Source: Thermococcus sp. EP1 (GTDB taxonomy: Archaea > Methanobacteriota_B > Thermococci > Thermococcales > Thermococcaceae). From it: a stretch of DNA of 64,000 bases. Each line of letters begins with the position of its first letter. The first letter of the stretch is position 1. Positions 57,071-64,000 of this stretch are shown here, in pieces. The position numbers and the translations under genes were made by a program. Below the pieces are notes generated by a model. It was not told where the DNA came from. It did not search any database and saw nothing but the letters and a program-made list of their open reading frames with translations. The DNA is taken from contig NZ_JXCG01000006.1 of the NCBI RefSeq assembly GCF_001317345.1, forward strand, positions 109,936-173,935, given 5' to 3'.

Positions 57071-58175
57071 ATGAGGGTAGTAACATTAAGAATTCCGGAT
57101 AAGTCTGCATTGGCGTATGTGGAAAAAGCAGACCCTAAAGTATACTTTATGATATTTAGCCCTCCCTGTGGGAAGTGGAAAAACCATAATAGGACTTAGA
57201 CTTATTTATGAACTTAACTTATCAACTTTGGTAGTGGTACACACAAAAGAACTTCTTTATCAATGGGCCGATAACATTAGAGAGGTTTTGGGAATAGAGC
57301 CAGGGCTTGTGGGAGATAATAACTGGGATGAGAAACCTGTAACCGTAGCTATGATACAAACTCTGCTTTCAAGAGGAGTGGACAAACTCAAAAAGCAGTA
57401 TGCAATTCTAATGTTTGACGAATGCCACAGGACTTCAGCCGCTGAAAAGTTCTATGAGCTTGGAATTAGCCTTCCCCAAAAATTTAGATTCGGATTATCT
57501 GCAACTCCCTGGAGAAGGATTAAGGGTGAGGAACTGAAGATAGAAGGTGCCATCGGACCGATTATTTATGAAATAAAGGCCGAAGATTTAATTAAAGAGA
57601 AGTTTTTGGCAAAGCCGAGATTCATGATAATAGGATACGAATCTTCAATGCCCCCTCTGGCAGAACGATACAAAGAGCTCTATGAAGAGATAATAATGGA
57701 AAATGAAGAAAGAAACAAGGCAATCGTGAAAACTGCATATAAACTTGCAAAGCAAGGACACAGAGTACTAATCGACGTAAAACGGATAGAACATGGCAAA
57801 ATACTAATAGAAATGCTCAAAAAGAAAGGTATAAATGCAGAATTTCTAAGCTCCCAAACTCCAAACAGATGGGAAATTTTTGAAAAGTTTAGAAATGGAG
57901 AAATTAACGTACTTATATCTACATTATTAAAGGAAGGTGTGGACATTCCAGAAATTTCGGCTATAATCCTAGCAGGTGGAGGAAAAAGCGATATTATGAC
58001 AATCCAGACGATAGGAAGGGCCTTGAGGCCCAAAGGAGGCAGTAATGCAATTATAGTAGATATCAAAGATGAAGATCCTCTGCTCTTTACTCACTTCATA
58101 GAGAGACAAAAAGCCCTGAAGCAATACTATGGAAAATACTACGACAAAGAACTCGAAAAGATCATAAAGAAATAA
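57071..58175 (+). pseudogene. XPB-like SF2 helicase with internal deletion/frameshift
   Basis: The core from 57156 on encodes LALPVGSGKTIIGL (motif I), FDECHRTSAA (II), GLSATPWRR (III), ISTLLKEGVDIP (V) and QTIGRALRP (VI), close to archaeal XPB-like helicases. Upstream in this frame a TGA (57150-57152) stands four codons before the Walker A motif, so no room is left for the N-terminal domain. In another frame an ATG at 57071 opens MRVVTLRIPDKSALAYVEKA, which resembles the family's real N-terminus but runs out after 42 residues. The gene seems to have lost about 80-100 codons with a frameshift. A GTG at 57168 could start a truncated protein. Confidence 0.7.
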
Positions 58176-58962
58176 TCCAGTCCTCAAAGATTGCCGCTCT
58201 TGTTAGATACATCCTAAATCTTTCAAAAAATTCTCTTTTAACTTTTTCAATTGCATAACTGTCTTTCTTAAACTCTATATTTTCATACTTGATTTCCCAC
58301 AAGACAAGATTTTCTGGCGAAGCTGGAGGGAGTTTTTTATCTACTTTTTCTTTTAACATAAAACTTATCTCTTCCTCCGAAAGAATTCCCATTCCACACA
58401 ATTTAAGAGCAGTGACTATTCTTCTCACCATCTCCCAGAGAAAACTCTCTCCTTCAATTTCTATCATGATTATCTTCCCTCTGGGAACCACATCAATTCT
58501 TCGTACAATCCTTACAGGATTTTTAAACTCTTCAAGACGAGCAAAATTGGAGAAATCATGTTCTCCAATAAAGAGCTCAGCACACGATTTAAGTTTTATT
58601 AAATCTATTCCTTCATTAAAAAGATAGTAGCGATAAACCTTACTCATGGCCCAAAACCTTGGATGGAAATCCTCAGGGACACTTGCATTCCCCAAAACCC
58701 ATACATCATTAAGATAGTGGTTTAAAATCCTTGGTTCAGTAAGATCCAGTCTATTTGTATCAAACGCAATTACATTACCAAATGCCGAAACTCCCCTATC
58801 TGTGCGAGAGGCCCCCTTGAAATTGGCTTCTCGAATATCCTCAATTATCCCGAGCTTTTTTAGTACCCTGATCACTTCCCCCTCAACTGTTCGAAGCCCA
58901 GGCTGTCGTTGAAACCCATAAAACTTAGTGCCATCGTAGGCTATCTTTAACGCTATTCTCAT
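58162..58962 (-). CDS. truA: tRNA pseudouridine38-40 synthase
   Basis: 266 residues. KIAYDGTKFYGFQRQPG at the start and the catalytic Asp in GASRTDRGVSAFGN. It modifies the anticodon stem of tRNAs. The ATG giving MRIALKIAYDG is chosen; a TATA box (TTTTATATTC, about 58984-58993) 25 bp upstream suggests a leaderless message. An upstream in-frame extension has no support. Convergent overlap of 14 bp with the helicase gene. Confidence 0.93.
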   Translation of the reverse strand: MRIALKIAYDGTKFYGFQRQPGLRTVEGEVIRVLKKLGIIEDIREANFKGASRTDRGVSAFGNVIAFDTNRLDLTEPRILNHYLNDVWVLGNASVPEDFHPRFWAMSKVYRYYLFNEGIDLIKLKSCAELFIGEHDFSNFARLEEFKNPVRIVRRIDVVPRGKIIMIEIEGESFLWEMVRRIVTALKLCGMGILSEEEISFMLKEKVDKKLPPASPENLVLWEIKYENIEFKKDSYAIEKVKREFFERFRMYLTRAAIFEDWIISL

Positions 58963-59140
58963 ATTGGATAGATGATTAGGAGAATATAAAAGGGTTATTG
59001 GGATAAAGTGTAGTTTACAAATAGCAAGGTCAATATGTCTAGTTGATGTATCTTGTAGCTCACCATTTTTGAAAATTTGACAATAAAAGAAGGACAAAAT
59101 CTAAAACCTCTTTTTCTTAGAAAATTCGGGGGTGTAAAAA

Positions 59141-59242
59141 ATGACCATTGAACTGGATATTGAGATTCAAGAGTCCCTAATTAACTTTGACATCATGTTT
59201 ACATTCGCAAAGAAATTTCTACAAAAGAGTGCCCCTTTTTGA
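59141..59242 (+). CDS. possible small protein (33 residues)
   Basis: MTIELDIEIQESLINFDIMF ... SAPF, preceded by GGGGGTG seven bases before the ATG. It lies alone on the plus strand between truA and pheT, which both run the other way. No family recognised; it could be a small gene or the remnant of a longer one. Conservation would decide. Confidence 0.35.
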   Translation: MTIELDIEIQESLINFDIMFTFAKKFLQKSAPF

Positions 59243-59270
59243 ATTCCATATTAAAAGACAAAAAGAAAGA

Positions 59271-60953
59271 TCAAAGAAAACTTCCTCTATAGAATGGCCT
59301 TAGGAATACTTCAAAAGCGGCTACTGGCATCTCTATTCCCCAGTTTTCCAAGACTTGTGGGTGAACTTCACCGATTATACCAATGCTCTTTCCTTCCACT
59401 ATTATTTCTCCGGCCCTACCAGGAATAAATGATCCATATTCTATTTCTCTAAGCTCATATTTTACCCCCAAGTGATGCATCAAACTATCAAGAACCTCCT
59501 TGGCTTCAGTAAAAGTAACTTTCGGATGTGCTATAGCTACACCAAGTTTGCTTTCACTCACTGTCTTAGTTTCCCTGCTCTCATCAATTAAAGTGACCTT
59601 TCCAACCTCAAAGATTTTTTGAGGATATTCTTCATGCGTATTCTGGCCCAGGAACTCCATCAAACTTGGTAAAAGCCACCTTCTAAGGGCACTCCACTTC
59701 TGACTTATGGGGTTCTCTATCTCGACTATGTCCTCCTCAGGGATATTCATTTTGCCAAACTGTGCCTCTCTATTTGTTAAGTTAAAAGTCATGACCTCCT
59801 GAAGTCCAAAGCCCACCATAAGGTCCCTTACTGCATTTTCAAAGTCGATAAAATCATCCCCTTTTCCCTGAACTGCTAACTTAGGCTCCTCGGGTTCAAT
59901 ATTATTATACCCATAAGCTATAAGCACATCCTCCAAGACATCCCTTGGATGCATTATATCGTTCCTAAAAGCAGGGTATTTCAGTTTTGCTTTACCATCA
60001 ACAAGCTCAACTTCGTAAAACATCCTTTCAAGAAGGTCTTTTACCTCTTCATCACTAAGTTCGACACCAGTAAGCTTTTTAATATAATCCAACTCAACCT
60101 CAAATTCTTTTGGAGTTAAATCAGGGCTCTCCACTTCAAAATCTTTGTAAACAACCTTAACACTCTTTATTTTTCCTCCTCTCTCCGCCAAGGCAGTCAC
60201 TAGAACGTTTAGAGCGAGCATTATCTTCTCAAGGTGCCAACCAGTAATATCTATGAAAATGTTTCTAGTATTCTCCGTAACCTTTCCATGAGTCTCAGAA
60301 TTTATAACAGGAGGCATGGAAAGAACATTTCCTCCACTATCAATAAGTAACGGATAGTAGGGTTTCCCCTTAATTAGGTGACCATATTCTTTTCCTTTTT
60401 CATGCTTTTCTAATATCTCATCTGCTGTCATTTCTTCTTCACTATTTAAGGGAATGAATTTTATTTTCTCAGGCTCTACTGCTTTATAATAGAAAGGAGG
60501 CTCAAGTTTATCAAAGTCAAATGTTCCTATAGCAACTTCCTTTCTTCTTCTGCCAAGTGTTAGTGCAACTTTCTCTTGCAGCTGGATAATCTGCTTCAAC
60601 GCCTCTTCATCTAACTTAAGACCCTCAACTATAGCATAAACTCCATATGGTCTTATGTCCTTAAGTTTCTCGTCAACATAAACTACCACGTCACTTTTCT
60701 CAATTTCGTAGCGTGGTAGGCCCTTTGTCATTCCTAGGGCCCAACGCACTTGTCTAGCTATACCCTCAGCACTCCACAAGTCGGGCCTATTGGTATCCTT
60801 AGCATCAGCTTTAAAGTATATTTTACCTTCATGCTCCCAGAGATCATCAAGTTCGCATTTAGCATAGAGGAAAAGATCTTCCCACTCTTCAACTGTGAAC
60901 TCCTTTCCCACCAGCCTCTCTAAGTCATGCTTAGCAACATCGAACTTTGGCAT
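59271..60953 (-). CDS. pheT: phenylalanyl-tRNA synthetase beta subunit
   Basis: 560 residues, the archaeal/eukaryotic-type beta chain without bacterial EMAP/FDX extensions. AKDTNRPDLWSAEGIARQVRW near residue 50, the B3/4 editing region with ETHGKVTENTRNIFIDITG, the B5 domain and a catalytic-like core (WSALRRWLLPSLMEFLGQN). It forms alpha2beta2 PheRS with PheS and edits mischarged Tyr. It starts 6 bp after pheS. Confidence 0.95.
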   Translation of the reverse strand: MPKFDVAKHDLERLVGKEFTVEEWEDLFLYAKCELDDLWEHEGKIYFKADAKDTNRPDLWSAEGIARQVRWALGMTKGLPRYEIEKSDVVVYVDEKLKDIRPYGVYAIVEGLKLDEEALKQIIQLQEKVALTLGRRRKEVAIGTFDFDKLEPPFYYKAVEPEKIKFIPLNSEEEMTADEILEKHEKGKEYGHLIKGKPYYPLLIDSGGNVLSMPPVINSETHGKVTENTRNIFIDITGWHLEKIMLALNVLVTALAERGGKIKSVKVVYKDFEVESPDLTPKEFEVELDYIKKLTGVELSDEEVKDLLERMFYEVELVDGKAKLKYPAFRNDIMHPRDVLEDVLIAYGYNNIEPEEPKLAVQGKGDDFIDFENAVRDLMVGFGLQEVMTFNLTNREAQFGKMNIPEEDIVEIENPISQKWSALRRWLLPSLMEFLGQNTHEEYPQKIFEVGKVTLIDESRETKTVSESKLGVAIAHPKVTFTEAKEVLDSLMHHLGVKYELREIEYGSFIPGRAGEIIVEGKSIGIIGEVHPQVLENWGIEMPVAAFEVFLRPFYRGSFL

Positions 60954-60959
60954 CTTCCA

Positions 60960-62471
60960 TCACCACACTAATTTAGCTTCTCTCAACCATTTTAGGTCAT
61001 AACTAAAGAGGTACCGTATATCATCTATTCCAAGTTTAAACATGGCCAGTCTATCAATTCCAATCCCCCAAGCTATAACTGGAGCATCAATTCCTAATGG
61101 TTTGGTCATCTCCTCTCTAAATATCCCTGCTCCTCCAAACTCTACCCATCCAAGTTCTTCATGATATGCACTCATCTGGACACTAGGTTCTGTGAATGGG
61201 TAATAATCAGGAAGGAACTTTACTTTCTTTGCTCCAGCTATTTCAACAGCAAACCGCTTCAGTATTCCAAGAAGGTGTTTGAATGTTAAGTCTTCCCCTA
61301 CCACGAATCCATCCACTTGGTTAAACTCTATAAGGTGAGTCCTATCCAAAACATCAGGTCTGAAAACTCTTTGAATGGCAAAATACTTGCCAGGTATTTG
61401 AACACCTTTACCAAGTTGTCTTGCACTTAAAGCAGTTGCATGGGCTCTTGGCATTAACAACATGGCAGTTCTTGGATCCCACTTGTAGCCCCAGCCTCTT
61501 GAACCGGTGATCCATCCATGCTCATGAGAGGCTTTTACTCTTTCTACAAGTTCTTCACTTGGGAGGTATCCGTGCTTGGGATACTTAAGCTGATAAGTAT
61601 CTGTCCAATCTCTAGCCGGATGATTCTGAGGTTGGAACAGAGCATCAAAGTTCCAGAATTGAGTCTCAATTAAACTCTCCGCACTCATTTCAATGAATCC
61701 CATTTCTATGAGTTTTCTTCTTATCTTATCCAAAAAGGCCCTATAGGGTTGCTTCTTACCTGGATAGATCCTCTTAACAGGAGCCTGTATGTTAAAACGT
61801 TTAAATTCGACATTTCTCCATTCTCCACTCTTTATAAGCTCTGGAGTTAGGATTGAAACTTCTTTCTTTAATTCAAGCCCCATTTCCACGAGCTTTAATC
61901 CCTCTTCCGTTATCTCTACTTCTCTTTCTGACTTTATATCTTCTTCTCCAATTTTTCTGCTTTTCACCTCTTTCAGAGGGATTATCTGTTCAATATTCTT
62001 TGCTTCCACTTCACCCTTCTCTACAAGAAGTTTAAGGACAACATCAATAGGTCTCTCCTTAGAAAGAGCTTCTTTTGCCTTATCCGTTGCCTCTAAAACA
62101 AGAATCCCCTCTTCTTTCTTAATATTAGCCCATCCTTCTTTCCTAAGAATCCCAATTATTGGTCTGAGTTCATCCTCACTAAGCACATCTTTGAGATCAT
62201 CCAAAGTTATCTTTCCTCTCTCCACAAGGAGTTTTAAAGCCCTTCTTTCCGGAAGCCCAATTTGGCCATATTTTCTTCCTAATTCTGTGATCCTTACAAT
62301 TTTTTTCTGCCTTTCATGTAGTCGTGCAAGTCCCTTACTTTGAAGCCATAGAATAGCCCTCATGACTGCTACTTGATCAAGATTAGTCTCTTTAACAAGG
62401 TCTTCAAATTTCACTTTTTTAAAATCCTTGAGCTTGATGAGAGTCAACTTTTCTTGATAGCTTAGTTCCAT
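60960..62471 (-). CDS. pheS: phenylalanyl-tRNA synthetase alpha subunit
   Basis: 503 residues. An N-terminal set of winged-helix DNA-binding-like repeats (1-200) as in archaeal/eukaryotic PheS, then the class II core: motif 2 [19 protein letters not shown] and motif 3 [24 protein letters not shown] and PSVQMSAYH line the Phe site. The ATG after GGGGGG is used. An AT-rich TATA (ATTTTTAAG) lies about 40 bp upstream. Confidence 0.95.
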   Translation of the reverse strand: MELSYQEKLTLIKLKDFKKVKFEDLVKETNLDQVAVMRAILWLQSKGLARLHERQKKIVRITELGRKYGQIGLPERRALKLLVERGKITLDDLKDVLSEDELRPIIGILRKEGWANIKKEEGILVLEATDKAKEALSKERPIDVVLKLLVEKGEVEAKNIEQIIPLKEVKSRKIGEEDIKSEREVEITEEGLKLVEMGLELKKEVSILTPELIKSGEWRNVEFKRFNIQAPVKRIYPGKKQPYRAFLDKIRRKLIEMGFIEMSAESLIETQFWNFDALFQPQNHPARDWTDTYQLKYPKHGYLPSEELVERVKASHEHGWITGSRGWGYKWDPRTAMLLMPRAHATALSARQLGKGVQIPGKYFAIQRVFRPDVLDRTHLIEFNQVDGFVVGEDLTFKHLLGILKRFAVEIAGAKKVKFLPDYYPFTEPSVQMSAYHEELGWVEFGGAGIFREEMTKPLGIDAPVIAWGIGIDRLAMFKLGIDDIRYLFSYDLKWLREAKLVW

Positions 62472-62551
62472 TATCAACCCCCCGAGAGAACTCTCACAAG
62501 ACTTACTTAAAAATTGCGGTGGGAAAAATGAACAAAAAAATACAGAGGGAA

Positions 62552-63604
62552 CTAATGCTTGTGTGGGAAGAAGACAACCTTGCCTGTTTTTCCAGCACGC
62601 ATGAGCTCAAAGGCTTCTTCAAACTTGTCTAGCCCGTTGTACTTATGGGTGATGATCGGATCTAAGTTAAGCTTTCCACTCTTTAGAAGATTTGAGACCG
62701 TATACCATGTTTGCCATAAGTGTCTTCCGGTTATTCCATGCACCTCTAAGGACTTGAAGATAACTAAGTTGTTTATATCAAAAGTTACTTCCCTAGGGAA
62801 CAGTCCCAAAAGACTAACCCTTCCTGCTGGAGTCACCGCTTGCAAACCCTGCTCAAGGGCCTTAGGAGCACCACTAAATTCAAGGAAAACATCCACACCA
62901 TTGCCATCAGTCAAATCCTTTACTTCCTTAACTACATCTTCTTCCATTGGATTTATGACAACATCAGCCCCAACTTTTTTTGCAAGATCTCTTCTAAAAT
63001 CACTCGGTTCGCTTACAATAACAAGAGAAGCACCGCTTGCCTTAGCAACAGTGATACCTAGAAGACCCAATGGACCCGCCCCAGTGATAAGAACAGTTTT
63101 ACTTGCAATAGGGCCCGCTAAAACTGTGTCAACTGCATTTCCAAGAGGTTCTTGAAGAGTTGCATATTCCGGAGGAATCCCCTTGGGATTTTTCCACGCA
63201 TTTTGAGCAGGTACTATTGCATATTCAGCGAAAACACCATCACTATCCACACCAAATATCTTTGTGTTCTGACACACATGATAGTTGCCAGTTTTACACT
63301 GGTAGCATTCCCCGCAAACTATATGTGTCTCGGCTGAGATATAATCCCCTATTTGAATATTATCCACTCCAGGTCCTACCTCTACTACTTCACCAGCTAC
63401 TTCATGACCCATTATTTGAGGAGGCTTTATTCTGCTCTGGGCCCATTCGTTCCATTCATAAATATGTAAGTCCGTGCCGCAAATACTTGTAGCAAGAACC
63501 TTAATGAGAACTTCGCCTTCCTTTGGCTTTGGAACATCAACTTCAACGAGTTCTGCACCATAGGCAGGCTTACTTTTCATTATTGCGATCATTTTCTCGT
63601 TCAT
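62552..63604 (-). CDS. tdh: L-threonine 3-dehydrogenase
   Basis: 350 residues, closely like the characterised Pyrococcus enzymes. Catalytic zinc ligands in [15 protein letters not shown] and MGHEVAGE, structural zinc cysteines in [16 protein letters not shown], and NAD motif [18 protein letters not shown]. It oxidises threonine to 2-amino-3-ketobutyrate, which gives glycine. The ATG giving [13 protein letters not shown] matches relatives. Confidence 0.95.
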   Translation of the reverse strand: MNEKMIAIMKSKPAYGAELVEVDVPKPKEGEVLIKVLATSICGTDLHIYEWNEWAQSRIKPPQIMGHEVAGEVVEVGPGVDNIQIGDYISAETHIVCGECYQCKTGNYHVCQNTKIFGVDSDGVFAEYAIVPAQNAWKNPKGIPPEYATLQEPLGNAVDTVLAGPIASKTVLITGAGPLGLLGITVAKASGASLVIVSEPSDFRRDLAKKVGADVVINPMEEDVVKEVKDLTDGNGVDVFLEFSGAPKALEQGLQAVTPAGRVSLLGLFPREVTFDINNLVIFKSLEVHGITGRHLWQTWYTVSNLLKSGKLNLDPIITHKYNGLDKFEEAFELMRAGKTGKVVFFPHKH

Positions 63605-63835
63605 AGGTATCATCTCCATGAATCTTTTAACATTACTATCTCTGTTTTCGCTGATATAAATCTTTTTGCTCTATAAAATATGTAGAGCCTAAAAAGCAAG
63701 TTTTATTTCTTTGTTAGTATGTGAAAGAAAGACCTAAGCGACGAAAAGTTTGAAAAAGACACATTCATTACCAAAAATCTTAAATACATTTACTATCACC
63801 ATAAGATTGCAGATACTTACTTGGTGGTGTCTGAA

Positions 63836-64000
63836 TTGGAGGATAGAAAGTTTGAAAGGAAAGGAAGAGATAAAAGAGCTCCAAGAGTTCCTCCTGTAAA
63901 AGTTGGTGAAAGATACAAAGTGAAAATTGAAGCCCTTGGAAAAAGTGGAGATGGGATAGCTAGGATTAGGGGGTTTGTAGTATTCGTCCCAAACACAAAA
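63836..64000 (+). CDS. TRAM-domain protein, N-terminal part
   Basis: The visible 55 residues run from a basic Arg/Lys/Pro-rich start ([14 protein letters not shown]) into a TRAM domain: [33 protein letters not shown] is its characteristic beta-barrel strand set. Small archaeal TRAM proteins bind RNA and act as chaperones. Start TTG (GGTGGTG six bases upstream) is a choice; a GTG four codons earlier is possible. TATA CTTAAATAC at about 63779-63787. Cut by the window end. Confidence 0.8.
   Translation, partial: MEDRKFERKGRDKRAPRVPPVKVGERYKVKIEALGKSGDGIARIRGFVVFVPNTK

Noticed and set aside
58963..59097. In-frame 45-codon N-terminal extension of truA.
   Set aside because: TruA proteins begin at MRIALKIAYDG, and a TATA box lies inside the extension at the right spacing for a leaderless start at 58962.
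62472..62551. A Phe-codon leader peptide before pheS.
   Set aside because: The spacer has a TATA box and a small GAGAG/CTCTC repeat but no short ORF with Phe codons.
63720..63760. Short GTG-started frame between tdh and the TRAM gene.
   Set aside because: Only ten codons, without ribosome site or promoter.
1..64000. Search by eye for tRNA, rRNA, CRISPR repeats, transposases and att sites.
   Set aside because: None seen; GGTTCGA-like strings found (for example at 55521) lie within coding sequence and no cloverleaf surrounds them.

Overview
The window looks like chromosomal DNA from a hyperthermophilic archaeon of the order Thermococcales, probably a low-GC Thermococcus (about 40% GC by eye). 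The evidence is archaeal TATA promoters with GGTG/GGAGG ribosome sites, archaeal-type genes (L39e, L31e, eIF6, prefoldin alpha, a C/D box sRNA, RFA-P synthase, a TRAM protein) and Thermococcales hallmarks (dye-linked proline dehydrogenase genes, threonine dehydrogenase, the short archaeal PurA). The species is not decided from sequence alone. The proline/hydroxyproline cluster resembles the one studied in Thermococcus litoralis. I saw no rRNA, tRNA, CRISPR array or insertion sequence.

Layout. 1-9 kb: one-carbon and pterin genes (RFA-P synthase, DHPS-like protein, GcvT, S-adenosylhomocysteine hydrolase) mixed with small enzymes, an orphan HsdR-N nuclease and a C/D box guide RNA. 9-19 kb: a nucleotidyltransferase-TrmO pair, a lipase, two exported or cytosolic HExxH proteins, PurA, a sugar-nucleotide epimerase and three members of a lineage-specific protein family. 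18.7-20.6 kb: translation/chaperone operon rpl39e-rpl31e-eif6-rpl18a-pfdA. 20.8-32.1 kb: proline catabolism, with two multi-subunit flavoprotein dehydrogenases, a pyrroline-carboxylate reductase-like enzyme, a proline racemase/hydroxyproline epimerase, an MFS carrier and an NSS transporter with its tiny MetS subunit. A near-identical operator-like motif lies upstream of both dehydrogenase operons. 32.4-41 kb: DRG GTPase, Lrp regulator, HAD, SIR2, serine hydroxymethyltransferase and two exported proteins.

41.2-49 kb holds a complete histidine operon, hisZGDBHAF(IE)C plus a HAD phosphatase that probably supplies histidinol-phosphatase. Just upstream is the most interesting feature I found: a 34-codon ORF with its own TATA box and ribosome site whose last three codons are His-His-His, followed by the stop and 80 nt of leader that can form competing pairings around the hisZ ribosome site and a T7 tract. 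This is the anatomy of a ribosome-mediated attenuator, which I do not know to be described in archaea.

50-55.6 kb carries a second candidate novel system: an overlapping pair encoding an 819-residue protein of unknown family and a 1018-residue protein that appears to fuse a PD-(D/E)XK nuclease to an SF2 helicase. The last part has a UbiD-family decarboxylase (probably the archaeal mevalonate-pathway enzyme), an XPB-like helicase gene that appears broken by a deletion/frameshift, truA, pheST, tdh and the start of a TRAM-domain gene.
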